Below are positions 16,438 through 25,033 of a DNA stretch of 64,000 nt, one piece after another. Position numbers and translations under genes: made by a program. The notes beneath the pieces were generated by a model. That model was not told the origin of the DNA, ran no database searches, and worked only from the letters and a program-made list of their open reading frames with translations. Every line of letters begins with the position of its first letter. Within the stretch, counting starts at the first letter, position 1. This DNA is from Flaviflexus massiliensis (GTDB lineage: Bacteria > Actinomycetota > Actinomycetes > Actinomycetales > Actinomycetaceae): positions 764,768-828,767 of the forward strand of contig NZ_LN831058.1 in NCBI RefSeq assembly GCF_001375495.1, given 5' to 3'.

Positions 16438-19254
16438 GTGACCAAACTTGTCATCGTGGAGTCTCCCGCCAAAGCGCGCACCATCGAGGCCTATTTGGGC
16501 TCCGACTTTGTGGTGGAAGCTTCCGTTGGTCACATTCGGGACTTGGCAGAACCCAAGCAGCTGCCCGCAGACATGAAGAAGGGGCCGTACGGCAAGTTCG
16601 CAGTCAACACCGAGGACGGTTTTGACCCCTACTACATTGTGGACGCGAACAAGAAGAAGACCGTGACGGAACTCAAGCGGCTACTCAAGGACGCTGACGA
16701 ACTCTATCTGGCAACGGATGAGGACCGCGAGGGTGAAGCCATCGCGTGGCACCTGCTGCAGGTCCTGAAGCCAAAAGTGCCGGTCAAGCGCATGGTGTTC
16801 CACGAGATCACGAAGGAAGCGATCTCCCGGGCCCTCGAAAACACGCGCGAGATCGATGTGCAGCTCGTTGATGCTCAGGAATCCCGACGCATTCTCGACC
16901 GCCTTTACGGCTACGAAGTCTCCCCGGTCCTGTGGCGCAAGGTGGGCGGCGGCCTGTCCGCTGGTCGCGTGCAGTCGGTTGCCACCCGCCTCGTTGTGGA
17001 GCGGGAGCGGGAACGCATGGCGTTCGTCGAATCCCACTACTGGAGTGTCCAGGTCAAGGTCCGGGGCGGCGATGAAGGGAAAGAAGAGACCTTTAAGGCA
17101 CGCCTCACCGCGGTTGACGATCACCCCGTCGCTCAGGGACGGGACTTTAGTGATGATGGGAAGCTGACAGCGTCCGCGATCCGCAAGGATGTTGCGGTCC
17201 TTGACGAAGAGTCCGCCAAGGCAATTGCGAAGGCCCTGCACGATGCTCATATCGGTGTGGAGAAGGTCGAATCGAAGCCCTCGAAGCGCCGTCCGGCGCC
17301 TCCCTTCACGACATCGACGCTACAGCAGGAAGCCTCCCGTAAGCTCGGCCTCAACTCCCGCCAAACCATGAGCCAGGCCCAGCAGCTCTACGAAAATGGT
17401 TTCATCACCTACATGCGTACCGACTCGGTCGACCTCTCGAAGGAAGCGATCTCGGCAGCCCGCAGCCAGGTGAAGGAACGCTACGGCGCCACCTACGTTC
17501 CTGACAGCCCCCGCTACTATTCCAAGAAGGCGAAGGGCGCCCAGGAAGCCCACGAGGCCATCCGTCCCGCCGGTGACACCTTCCGCACCCCGGACCAGGT
17601 GAAGAACGCACTGTCCGGGATGCAGTACAAGCTGTACGAACTGATCTGGAAGCGCACCCTCGCATCGCAAATGTCCGACGCTCAGCTACTCACCGTCTCG
17701 GTGCAGATGTCGACTGGTGTGGATGCTGCAGGATACTCAAAGGCCCGCCTGTCGGCTTCTGGAACCGTTGTCACCTTCCCCGGCTTCCTCGCCGTCTACG
17801 AGGAAGGACGAGACACGTCGCGCTACGAAGAGAAGGAAGCGGAATCTCGGCTACCCGAACTCGCCGAGGGCGACATCGTTGACGTTGTCGATCCCGGCGC
17901 GGTCGCCGACGGTCACGTCACGACCCCGCCCCCGCGCTTCACGGATGCGTCGCTCGTCAGCAAGCTGGAGGAACTCGGTATTGGCCGTCCCTCCACGTAT
18001 GCCTCCACCATCTCCGTTATCACCGACCGCGGCTATGTTGAGCGCCGCGGGCAGTCCCTCGTCCCCACGTGGGTTGCGTTCTCCGTCGTGCGGCTGCTCG
18101 AAGAGAACCTGCCCGGATACGTTGACTACGACTTCACGGCGCAGATGGAGACCTCGCTCGACTCCATCGCGGCCGGCAAGATCAACCGCGTCAGCTACCT
18201 CGAGTCCTTCTACCACGGGGATGACGACCACAAGGGCCTTCAACACGAGGTTGAGAACCTCGGTGAGATCGATGCACGCGCACTCAACACAATGGCAATC
18301 GGTGAAGGTATTGATCTCCGTGTCGGCAAGTTTGGTCCCTACATCGAAAAACAGGTCAAAGATGGTGATCCGGTCCGGGCTTCCGTTCCGGCCGAGCTCA
18401 CTCCCGATGAGCTGACCGTCGAGAAGGCAAAGCAGCTCATCGAGCAGGGCAAGGATGATGGCAAGGTCCTGGGACAGCATCCCGAAACGGGCCTCGATAT
18501 TGTGGCAAAGAATGGCCGCTTCGGTCCCTACGTGACCGAGGTACTCGCGGAGGATGCTCCGAAGACCGCCAAGCCCAAGACCGCGTCCCTGTTCAAAAAC
18601 ATGAGCCTCAGTACGATTACTTTCGATGAGGCCATGCAGCTACTGTCGCTTCCTCGCGAGGTCGGGAAAGATGCCGAAGGCATCGCCATTACCGCCCAGA
18701 ACGGCAAGTTCGGTCCTTACCTGAAGAAGGGCTCCGACTCACGTAGCCTCGAGACCGAGGAACAGCTTCTCACGATCACCGTTGAGGAAGCCGAGGCGAT
18801 CTTTGCTCAGCCGAAGCGTCGCGGCCGCGCAGCGGCCGCAGCTCCCCTCAAGGAACTGGGTGAGGACCCGGTTTCCAAGAAGCCTGTTGTATTGAAGAAC
18901 GGCAGGTTTGGACACTACGTGACCGACGGTGAAATCAATGCGTCCCTCCGCGTTGCTGACAGCGTTGAAACGATCACCCCCGAGCGTGCCTACGAACTGC
19001 TCGAACTGCGTCGCGAGAAGCTGAAGAACGACCCGCCCAAGAAGAAGCCCGCCGCGCGCAAGACCGCGGCCCGAAAGACCACCACGACCAAGACCGCAGT
19101 GAAGTCCACAACCGCGAAGTCGTCAACTGCGAAGACCGCTTCGAGGTCCACGAAGTCAGCAACTTCGAAGAGCACGACGGGTACGACCGCTGCCAAGCGG
19201 ACCACGACCCGCAAGCCAACCAAGGCGGCCGCGGGAGAAGAGAACAAGTCGTGA
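16438..19254 (+). CDS. topA: DNA topoisomerase I
   Basis: 938 residues starting at GTG 16438, preceded by GAAGGAAA. The TOPRIM domain contains VIVESPAKA and DEDREGEAIAWHL; the catalytic tyrosine is Tyr325 in FITYMRTDSV. The C-terminal part has four repeats of the NGRFGPYV/NGKFGPYL type, characteristic of actinobacterial TopA, replacing the zinc fingers of the E. coli enzyme. The last 75 residues form a Lys/Thr/Ala-rich tail, which in mycobacterial TopA aids DNA binding and strand passage. It relaxes negative supercoils. Its stop overlaps the tmk start by four bases. Confidence 0.97.
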   Translation: MTKLVIVESPAKARTIEAYLGSDFVVEASVGHIRDLAEPKQLPADMKKGPYGKFAVNTEDGFDPYYIVDANKKKTVTELKRLLKDADELYLATDEDREGEAIAWHLLQVLKPKVPVKRMVFHEITKEAISRALENTREIDVQLVDAQESRRILDRLYGYEVSPVLWRKVGGGLSAGRVQSVATRLVVERERERMAFVESHYWSVQVKVRGGDEGKEETFKARLTAVDDHPVAQGRDFSDDGKLTASAIRKDVAVLDEESAKAIAKALHDAHIGVEKVESKPSKRRPAPPFTTSTLQQEASRKLGLNSRQTMSQAQQLYENGFITYMRTDSVDLSKEAISAARSQVKERYGATYVPDSPRYYSKKAKGAQEAHEAIRPAGDTFRTPDQVKNALSGMQYKLYELIWKRTLASQMSDAQLLTVSVQMSTGVDAAGYSKARLSASGTVVTFPGFLAVYEEGRDTSRYEEKEAESRLPELAEGDIVDVVDPGAVADGHVTTPPPRFTDASLVSKLEELGIGRPSTYASTISVITDRGYVERRGQSLVPTWVAFSVVRLLEENLPGYVDYDFTAQMETSLDSIAAGKINRVSYLESFYHGDDDHKGLQHEVENLGEIDARALNTMAIGEGIDLRVGKFGPYIEKQVKDGDPVRASVPAELTPDELTVEKAKQLIEQGKDDGKVLGQHPETGLDIVAKNGRFGPYVTEVLAEDAPKTAKPKTASLFKNMSLSTITFDEAMQLLSLPREVGKDAEGIAITAQNGKFGPYLKKGSDSRSLETEEQLLTITVEEAEAIFAQPKRRGRAAAAAPLKELGEDPVSKKPVVLKNGRFGHYVTDGEINASLRVADSVETITPERAYELLELRREKLKNDPPKKKPAARKTAARKTTTTKTAVKSTTAKSSTAKTASRSTKSATSKSTTGTTAAKRTTTRKPTKAAAGEENKS

Positions 19255-19853
19255 CCGGTAAATTTATTTCCTTCGAAGGGGGAGATGGAGCGGGGAAGAC
19301 CACCCAGATCGGGAAGCTGGCAGAACGCTTAGAAGCGGCCGGAACCGAAGTTGTTGTCACCCGCGAACCGGGCGGAACCGAACTCGGTCTTGCCATCCGT
19401 CAAGCACTCCTTCACGGGGAAGACCTGTCCCCGCGCACCGAGGCACTGCTCTATGCCGCGGACCGCGCCCACCACATCGCGACCGTTGTGCGTCCCGCAC
19501 TGGACCGTGGCGCCACCGTCATCACCGACCGCTACATGGACTCCTCGATCGCCTACCAGGGTGCCGCGCGAGGACTGGGGATGGACACGATTGGTGACCT
19601 CAACAGCTGGGCGGTTGACGGGCTCATGCCCGACCTGACATTCCTCCTCGACCTTGACCCTGTTATCGGAGCCACCCGCATCGGTGCCGCCAAGGACCGA
19701 CTCGAATCAGCTGGCGACGCGTTCCATGCTCAGGTCCGCCGAACCTTCCTAGACCTCGCGGGACGCGAACCAGAAAGATTCGTCATTATCGATGCGAGCG
19801 GAAGCCCCGAACAGATCTCCGAAGAGATCGGGATGGCATATGGGCGTCTTTGA
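19251..19853 (+). CDS. tmk: Thymidylate kinase (dTMP kinase)
   Basis: A 200-residue kinase that phosphorylates dTMP to dTDP. P-loop FEGGDGAGKTTQIGKL (about residues 7-22), TREPGGTELG with the DR-type substrate Arg, and TDRYMDSSIAYQGAARGLG are all conserved. It starts at GTG overlapping topA by four bases and overlaps holB by 14 bases, so topA-tmk-holB form one translationally linked operon. Confidence 0.95.
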   Translation: MTGKFISFEGGDGAGKTTQIGKLAERLEAAGTEVVVTREPGGTELGLAIRQALLHGEDLSPRTEALLYAADRAHHIATVVRPALDRGATVITDRYMDSSIAYQGAARGLGMDTIGDLNSWAVDGLMPDLTFLLDLDPVIGATRIGAAKDRLESAGDAFHAQVRRTFLDLAGREPERFVIIDASGSPEQISEEIGMAYGRL

Positions 19854-20988
19854 TGACCTGGCCGGCCAAGACTCGGCCATCGCCACCCTGACCAGGGCTG
19901 CAACCGCGGCCCGTGACGGCGGCACCGGCATGACCCACTCCTGGCTAATCACCGGCCCTCCGGGATCGGGTCGCTCCACCGCGGCAAAAGCATTCGCCGC
20001 GGCACTGCAATGCACGGATGAGACCGTTGGGTGCGGTGAATGCCAGGGATGCCGGACCGTCATGTCCGATTCCCACCCCGACGTCGAGATTCTCAGCACC
20101 GAGGCTGCAACGATCTCGGTGGCCTCCGTTCGTGAACTCGTCTCCCAAGCCCAGGCGATGCCCACGGTCGGGCAGTGGCGCGTCATGATCATCAAAGAAG
20201 CTGACAGGATGCTGGAGCGCACAACAAACGTGCTCCTCAAGGCCATTGAAGAGCCACCACCCCGCACCGTGTGGATTCTCTGCACCCCATCACCCCGCGA
20301 CGTCCTCACCACCATCAGGTCGCGATGCCGGGGGCTTAACCTTGTCGTTCCCCCTGCCGAGAAGGTTGCGGAGCTCCTCGTTCGCAGAGACGGTATTGAC
20401 GCCGAGGCGGCACTCGTCGCGTCACGTGCCGCGCAGTCCCACGTGGGTGCGGCACGAGCACTCGCCCGTGACCCCAAGGTGGCATCCCGCCGTCACGACA
20501 ACCTCACGGCCGTCTACAACATTAGGACGACGGGGCACGCCGTTCTGGCTGCCGCGGAACTACTCGACCGAGCCAAGGCGCAGGCCGATGACGAGGGAGA
20601 TGATCGCACAGAGCGAGAGGTCGCCGAGCTTCGCAATACCCTAGGGCTGACCCCGAGCGAACAGATCCCACCCAAGCTCAAATCCCAGTTCAAGCAGCTC
20701 GAGGCGGAACAGAAGCGTCGCGAAACGCGCCAGCTTCGTGATGCCATCGACCGTTCGCTCATTGACCTGCTGTCCTTCTACCGGGACGTTCTCACCGTCC
20801 AGCTCGACACCGATACCGACCTCGTCAATCCGGACTTTGATCGCGAGATCCGGGAGATAGCGGACGCGACAGGGGCCGAGAAAACCATTGCGATCATGGA
20901 TGAGATATCGCTTGCAAGGGAGCGCATCGGCGGCAACATTGCGCCGGCGCTTGCCGTGGAGGCGATGATGGTCGCTGTTCGGCGCTGA
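19840..20988 (+). CDS. holB: DNA polymerase III delta' subunit
   Basis: 382 residues from ATG 19840 (MGVFDDLAGQ); an upstream in-frame Met would lie deeper in tmk. AAA+ clamp-loader fold: P-loop-like GPPGSGRSTAAKAF, four cysteines at CGECQGC and nearby forming the zinc site, the DEAD-position segment KEADRMLERTTNVLLKAIEEPP, and SRC sensor motif (RSRCRGL). Delta' is the stator of the clamp loader; the conserved P-loop Lys is replaced by Arg, consistent with lack of ATPase activity. Operon with topA and tmk. Confidence 0.92.
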   Translation: MGVFDDLAGQDSAIATLTRAATAARDGGTGMTHSWLITGPPGSGRSTAAKAFAAALQCTDETVGCGECQGCRTVMSDSHPDVEILSTEAATISVASVRELVSQAQAMPTVGQWRVMIIKEADRMLERTTNVLLKAIEEPPPRTVWILCTPSPRDVLTTIRSRCRGLNLVVPPAEKVAELLVRRDGIDAEAALVASRAAQSHVGAARALARDPKVASRRHDNLTAVYNIRTTGHAVLAAAELLDRAKAQADDEGDDRTEREVAELRNTLGLTPSEQIPPKLKSQFKQLEAEQKRRETRQLRDAIDRSLIDLLSFYRDVLTVQLDTDTDLVNPDFDREIREIADATGAEKTIAIMDEISLARERIGGNIAPALAVEAMMVAVRR

Positions 20989-21053
20989 GGGGAACAATCC
21001 CCATCCACCATGCTGCGTCGAATCATTTGAGGAATCTGGTTTAGCCTGGAGGG

Positions 21054-22589
21054 GTGAAACGCTTCTCCGCCCTCGCCCTGACACTGTTCCTCGCTCTCGG
21101 AGCCTGTTCTTCTTCCGTGCCCGGTGAAGACCTGGCCGGAGACGAGGCTGCAATACCCTCGCCCGCACCCGAAGGGCTGGAAGAATTCTACAACCAGGAC
21201 ATTGAATGGGGTGCCTGCGAAGATTCGGGAACGATCAACTCGGAATGCACGACAATCACGGTGCCTCTCGACTATGACAACCCCGACGGGGAAACGATCG
21301 AGATCGCGGTTCTCAAGGCGAAAGCTACGGAAGAAGCCAGGGGCTCGCTCTTTGTGAACCCCGGGGGCCCGGGAGCCTCCGGACAGGACGTCGCAGCATC
21401 GGCTTCCTTCTACTTCACCGAGGAGTTGCGAGCAAACTACGACATTATCGGGTTCGACCCGCGCGGCGTGGGCGATTCAGCTCCCGTAGACTGCCTGCCC
21501 GACGATGAGCTCGGCATCATGCTCGACAAGTCGTACGAGGACACGGATGACGGCGAAGCTGAAGCGATCGCGGACACGAAAGACATTGTGGCCGCCTGTG
21601 AGGAAACCTCGGGAGAGCTGCTCGAATTCGTCAGCACTATCGATGCCGCGAAAGACATGGATGTCATGAGGGCAGCGCTCGGTGAAGCGAAGCTCGACTA
21701 TTTTGGTTTCTCCTACGGCACCCACCTCGGTGGTCAGTACGCCGACCTGTTCCCCGAAAACGTTGGCCACATGGTTCTTGACGGTGCGGTCGACCCCGCC
21801 ATCTCCTCCCTCGACCAGTCGTACTTCCAGGCCGTTGGTTTCGAACAGGCGCTCGATGCCTACATCGAGTACTGCCTCGCTGAGGAAGATTGCCCGCTGG
21901 AAGGCGACAGCCCTGAAGAAGCTAAGGCCTACCTGCAGGAACTCATCACAAGCACAGCAGACGAACCGATTGAGACCGCCATTGAGGACCGAGTTGTGAA
22001 CCCCGGAATCTTCTACACCGGAATCGCCACCACCCTCTATGCCGAAGAAACCTGGCCATATCTGACCCAGGCTCTCGACATGGTGGTCAACCAGGACGAT
22101 GGCACCCTCATCCTCACCTTCAATGACCTCATGATCGGCCGAGACACCTACTCTGGTGCCTTCAGCGACAACTCGCTTGAAGCTCGATGGGCCATCAACT
22201 GCATCGACTACCCGGCAGACATCGATGAGGAAGCAATCGCGGAAAGCGATGCCCGTCTGCACGAAGACGCTCCGACCTTCGCACCCTACTTCGAAGGTGG
22301 GGACACGTTCTGTGGCGAGTGGCCGTATACGGCCGATGAGGTCCCCGGACCCTTTATTGCGGAAGGCTCCAACGACATCCTTGTCATCGGTACCGAAGGC
22401 GACCCCGCCACCCCGTACCAGTCGTCCGTAAACCTTGCCGAGCAGCTTGATAACGGCGTCCTCCTCACCTGGGAAGGTGAAGGGCACACCGCCTACGGAA
22501 CGGCCGGCCCCTGCATTGAAGACGCCGTCGACAACTACTTCATCAACGATGAGGTTCCCGAAGACGGACTCACCTGCCCTGCCGAGTAG
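21054..22589 (+). CDS. Secreted alpha/beta-hydrolase lipoprotein, tripeptidyl-aminopeptidase-like
   Basis: 511 residues from GTG 21054. A lipoprotein signal peptide ends in LFLALGACSS, with the lipidated Cys at 18. The mature protein has NPGGPGASG (oxyanion region), the nucleophile elbow FGFSYGTHLGGQYADLFP with catalytic Ser, and the C-terminal TAP-like segment with DPATPY (Asp) and GEGHTAYG (His). These are traits of the SlpD/SlpE/CaeA family of actinobacterial cell-surface peptidases and esterases. It is probably a surface-anchored exopeptidase; the substrate is unproven. A terminator follows. Confidence 0.88.
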   Translation: MKRFSALALTLFLALGACSSSVPGEDLAGDEAAIPSPAPEGLEEFYNQDIEWGACEDSGTINSECTTITVPLDYDNPDGETIEIAVLKAKATEEARGSLFVNPGGPGASGQDVAASASFYFTEELRANYDIIGFDPRGVGDSAPVDCLPDDELGIMLDKSYEDTDDGEAEAIADTKDIVAACEETSGELLEFVSTIDAAKDMDVMRAALGEAKLDYFGFSYGTHLGGQYADLFPENVGHMVLDGAVDPAISSLDQSYFQAVGFEQALDAYIEYCLAEEDCPLEGDSPEEAKAYLQELITSTADEPIETAIEDRVVNPGIFYTGIATTLYAEETWPYLTQALDMVVNQDDGTLILTFNDLMIGRDTYSGAFSDNSLEARWAINCIDYPADIDEEAIAESDARLHEDAPTFAPYFEGGDTFCGEWPYTADEVPGPFIAEGSNDILVIGTEGDPATPYQSSVNLAEQLDNGVLLTWEGEGHTAYGTAGPCIEDAVDNYFINDEVPEDGLTCPAE

Positions 22590-22595
22590 GACAGC

Positions 22596-22630
22596 GATTG
22601 GACCCCGGACCCAGACCTGGGGTCCAATCG
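22596..22630 (+). terminator. Terminator after peptidase gene
   Basis: An 11-bp inverted repeat (22596-22606 with 22620-22630). The internal sequence can form an alternative 6-8 bp hairpin. There is no T-run. Confidence 0.65.
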
Positions 22631-22703
22631 TGTCCAGCGCCATAGGCCACTATTTGAAATAAGTGTTTCAGCTTCGGTAAGCTCAATTTGCTGATGACAC
22701 AGC

Positions 22704-22776
22704 GCCGCCTTAGCTCAGTCGGTAGAGCGATTCACTCGTAATGAATAGGTCGAGAGTTCGATTCTCTCAGGCGGCT
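22704..22776 (+). tRNA. tRNA-Thr(CGT)
   Basis: A complete 73-nt cloverleaf without encoded CCA. The acceptor stem is GCCGCCT/AGGCGGC, the D-arm contains AGCTCAGTCGGTAGAGC, the anticodon stem ATTCA/TGAAT encloses loop CTCGTAA with anticodon CGT (22737-22739), and the T-arm contains GTTCGATTC. A strong terminator hairpin follows. The 3' half is overlapped on the opposite strand by the reading frame of an XRE-type gene, a typical scar of an element integrated at a tRNA. Confidence 0.97.
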
Positions 22777-23088
22777 CGCATTTTCTCCCCCCGCCGAAGC
22801 GGGGGGATTTGCGTATCCGGGCTTAAATGGGGCCGGGATCCATCCTCCATCCTCGCCTCGAGTGGGTACTAGGTCAGCGATTGTAATGCCCAGTGTTTCG
22901 GCGGTTACCAAGAGATCTTCTGCGCTCCAGTCAGCGCGTCCATGAATACGCGTTGAAATATTTGGTTGGGAGACTCCAAGGGCTTGTGCCAAGGATGTCT
23001 TCGTCATGCCTGCATCGAAAAGATACTGGTTGACAGTTACGCCAATGCACTGGGAGACCGTGTATGCCCGTTCGGTAATTGCAGTCAT
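22732..23088 (-). CDS. XRE-family HTH regulator (element repressor)
   Basis: About 118 residues if started at ATG 23088, which fits a leaderless promoter (TTGACG, 17 bp, CACTAT, six bases, ATG); a start at 23109 is alternative. The helix-turn-helix is MTKTSLAQALGVSQPNISTRIHG. The C-terminal 40 residues are read through the tRNA terminator and into the antisense of tRNA-Thr, ending in SNSRPIHYE, which is not natural protein sequence; the gene's original 3' end was probably lost or replaced on integration. It is likely the repressor of the adjacent divergent gene. Confidence 0.65.
   Translation of the reverse strand: MTAITERAYTVSQCIGVTVNQYLFDAGMTKTSLAQALGVSQPNISTRIHGRADWSAEDLLVTAETLGITIADLVPTRGEDGGWIPAPFKPGYANPPASAGGENASRLRESNSRPIHYE
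22786..22807. terminator. tRNA terminator hairpin
   Basis: A 9-bp stem TCCCCCCGC/GCGGGGGGA with a CGAA tetraloop, followed by TTT, ten bases after the tRNA. Confidence 0.8.
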
Positions 23089-23103
23089 ATAAAGATAGTG
23101 CCT

Positions 23104-23182
23104 GTTCATACGAAATCCGTCAAGAATATCGGTTGACGATTGCGAGTGTGGCGGATATGTTCAGCTTATGAACATACGAAAC
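23104..23182. promoter_or_regulatory. Divergent leaderless promoters of repressor/excisionase pair
   Basis: Rightward promoter: TTGACG (23133-23138), 17 bp, TATGTT (23156-23161), six bases, then ATG 23168. Leftward promoter on the minus strand: TTGACG (23118-23123), 17 bp, CACTAT, six bases, then ATG 23088. Both predict transcripts that start at the initiation codon. CATACGAAA occurs twice, at 23107-23115 and 23173-23181, in the same orientation and could be an operator. Confidence 0.6.
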
Positions 23183-23419
23183 TCGGATGGCTATATCTTT
23201 ATGGTTCCGAAGGAAGCGGCGGAATTTACGGGTGTCGCATCTGAGCGAACCTTCCTGCGCTGGGCGCGTGAGGGCAAGGTTGCCCATGTTCGGTTGCCGA
23301 ACGGACGGGTCTTGTTTCGCCAATCGGATCTTGAGGAGCTGATAACTCCGATTCCGGCTACGGTTGATTCCCCTGATTCTGATGTTTTGTTTGATCGGGA
23401 TTGGCAGGCCGAGGGGTGA
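23168..23419 (+). CDS. Excisionase/MerR-type helix-turn-helix protein
   Basis: An 83-residue protein with a winged-helix DNA-binding fold: KEAAEFTGVASERTFLRWAR resembles the tandem helices of excisionases and AlpA-type activators, followed by the wing GRVLFRQSDLEELI. The start at ATG 23168 matches a leaderless promoter. Eight bases separate its stop from the downstream replication-type gene, suggesting an operon of an integrative plasmid or prophage. Confidence 0.7.
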   Translation: MNIRNSDGYIFMVPKEAAEFTGVASERTFLRWAREGKVAHVRLPNGRVLFRQSDLEELITPIPATVDSPDSDVLFDRDWQAEG

Positions 23420-23426
23420 CTGTGCG

Positions 23427-23550
23427 ATGAGTATTAAAGCGATGACGTGGGCGTGGGGGCTGGCTGAGTTGCCGTTGCGTGAGTCGATGGTGCTACTGGC
23501 CTTGGCTGATAACGCGAATGATGAGGGTTATTGCTGGCCGTCGCAGGAGG
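23427..23550 (+). pseudogene. Truncated helix-turn-helix replication-type protein
   Basis: The reading frame starts MSIKAMTWAWGLAELPLRES and continues with VLLALADNANDEGYCWPSQE, the N-terminal winged-helix signature of phage and plasmid replication initiators of the helix-turn-helix/DnaD-like type. It is broken after about 41 codons by the left end of the IS3 element. No continuation of the gene is recognised on the other side, so the insertion was probably accompanied by a deletion. Confidence 0.7.
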
Positions 23551-23596
23551 TGGGCTGTGTCAAGAATCTTGAACAGTCGTTAGTGTTTTTCTTCTT

Positions 23597-24439
23597 TCAC
23601 GCTGCCGTGGCAGCGAGGTCTTTCTCGTGGTCTTGCCAGGTCTGGACCGGGGTGCGGTAGCCGAGAGCGCAGTGCCGACGCTGGCGGTTGTAGAAAACCT
23701 CGATATAGTCCATGACCGCGAACCTGGCACGGGCCCGGGTGGTGAACACCTGGTGGTAGTACATCTCGTTCTTCAACGAGGCAAAGAAACTTTCCGCAAC
23801 CGCATTGTCCCAGCACACCCCAGTCCGGCCTACCGAGGGGCGAACCTTGACCTTCTCGCAATATTTCTGAAATTCGCTCGAGGTGTACTGACTTCCTTTG
23901 TCCGCATGGAACACAGAATTCGGCGCGATGCGTCCGTGGTCGATGGCCATCCCCAACGCGTCGATCACCAGCGAGGTGCGCATGTGGGAAGCCATCTGCC
24001 AGCCCACCACCATCCGGGTGGATAGATCAATCACGGTGGCCAGGTACAGCCACCCTTCCCCGGTGCGCAGGTAGGTAATATCACCAACCAACGCGTGCCC
24101 GGGGGCGTGGGCAGCAGGATCGAAATTTCCCTCCAGCAGATCCGGAATCACCACCGGCTCCTCACCGACGATAGTGGTGCGCCGATAAGCACGTGGTTGA
24201 ATCCCCGCTAACCCGAGCTCGCGCATGAGCTTGGCCACCAACCCCACCGACGCAGGGTAGCCGCGGTCGTTGAGTTCAGCGGTGATGCGCCGGCACCCGT
24301 ACGTTTTGCGGTGCTCGTGGTAAATTTCCTGGATCAGGACCTTCAGCACCTCCCTACGGGCAGCCGAGGCGCTGACCTGATTCACCTGGGTACGCCAGGC
24401 ATAGAAACTCGAGCGCGCCAGACCAAGTTGCGTGCACAT
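23597..24439 (-). CDS. IS3-family transposase OrfB (DDE integrase)
   Basis: 280 residues from its own ATG, containing the N-terminal HTH_21 region (REVLKVLIQEIYHEH...YGCRRITAELND) and the rve integrase core: first Asp in VGDITYLRTGEGWLYL, second Asp in SVFHADKGSQYTS, and Glu in DNAVAESFFASLKNE. The frame is open upstream to the A7 slippery run in orfA, so the active transposase is the OrfAB fusion made by -1 frameshifting. All catalytic residues are intact. Confidence 0.93.
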   Translation of the reverse strand: MCTQLGLARSSFYAWRTQVNQVSASAARREVLKVLIQEIYHEHRKTYGCRRITAELNDRGYPASVGLVAKLMRELGLAGIQPRAYRRTTIVGEEPVVIPDLLEGNFDPAAHAPGHALVGDITYLRTGEGWLYLATVIDLSTRMVVGWQMASHMRTSLVIDALGMAIDHGRIAPNSVFHADKGSQYTSSEFQKYCEKVKVRPSVGRTGVCWDNAVAESFFASLKNEMYYHQVFTTRARARFAVMDYIEVFYNRQRRHCALGYRTPVQTWQDHEKDLAATAA

Positions 24440-24492
24440 CCACGCGATCGGATAGTTGTCCTTCTCCGCTTCGATCAGGGCAGCCTTCTCGG

Positions 24493-24786
24493 CTACCCCT
24501 GCTCCCGGGCGAAGAAGGCCGCGGCTTTTTTTAGGAACTCATTTTCCATCCGCAGCCGCCGATTCGCCTCTTCCAACTCCGCCAGCCGTCCGTAGTCGGC
24601 CGGGGTCATCTTCTTGGCCGGCTCTGGATTATCTTCCCGATACTTCTTCACCCAGTTCCCCAACGTGCCTGCATTGATCCCGAGCTCACCGGCAACCTCC
24701 ACAATCGGTCGCTCGGACTGGATCACCAGTTGCACAGCCTCAGCTTTGAACTGCGCACTAAACTTACGCCTCGATGTTGAACCCAT
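24493..24786 (-). CDS. IS3-family transposase OrfA
   Basis: A 97-residue DNA-binding protein: MGSTSRRKFSAQFKAEAVQL begins the transposase_8 HTH, followed by a leucine-zipper-like segment (LAELEEANRRLRMENEFLKK). An A7 run on the coding strand (24526-24532), encoding Leu-Lys-Lys, is the -1 slippery site; frame arithmetic shows that a -1 shift there enters the orfB frame, which stays open. Confidence 0.92.
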   Translation of the reverse strand: MGSTSRRKFSAQFKAEAVQLVIQSERPIVEVAGELGINAGTLGNWVKKYREDNPEPAKKMTPADYGRLAELEEANRRLRMENEFLKKAAAFFAREQG

Positions 24787-24844
24787 ACCTTTGATTCTCC
24801 CTGATCAATGACTGTCCAACATCTTTAGTACACCCCACCTTTGC

Positions 24845-25033
24845 ATGAACGGCGTTGCCGAACGCCTTGGTATTTCACCAACCACTGGACGTAACTACTA
24901 CAACCGCGGGCGCCTCCCGGCGCCGGATGCTCGCATCGGTCGAGACAAGGGCTCAACCCTCGGCTGGCTTCCGGAAACAATTAATGAATGGAACAAGCAG
25001 TGGCCCGGCCGCGGCAACTGGTCCAAGACATAA
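24845..25033 (+). CDS. AlpA/excisionase-like HTH protein, possibly truncated
   Basis: A 62-residue protein beginning MNGVAERLGISPTTGRNYYN, a helix-turn-helix of the AlpA/excisionase type, with the basic loop RLPAPDARIGRDKG and the terminal LPETINEWNKQWPGRG. It starts eight bases after the right end of the IS3 element and has no ribosome site, so the original N-terminus or promoter may have been removed by the insertion. Probably part of the same decayed element. Confidence 0.5.
   Translation: MNGVAERLGISPTTGRNYYNRGRLPAPDARIGRDKGSTLGWLPETINEWNKQWPGRGNWSKT

Larger units (their letters stand above)
23551..24837 (-). mobile_element. IS3-family insertion sequence
   Basis: A 1,287-bp element bounded by imperfect 28-bp inverted repeats, 23551-23578 (TGGGCTGTGTCAAG...) and 24810-24837; both begin TGGG and end ACAGTC, with about 20 of 28 positions identical. 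It carries orfA and orfB with a -1 frameshift signal. The flanks do not form a short direct repeat (AGG on the left, CCT on the right), so a later deletion or rearrangement is likely. Confidence 0.88.

Noticed and set aside
21477-22643. 388-codon minus-strand frame opposite the peptidase lipoprotein
   Set aside because: Antisense shadow; the plus strand shows signal peptide and catalytic triad.
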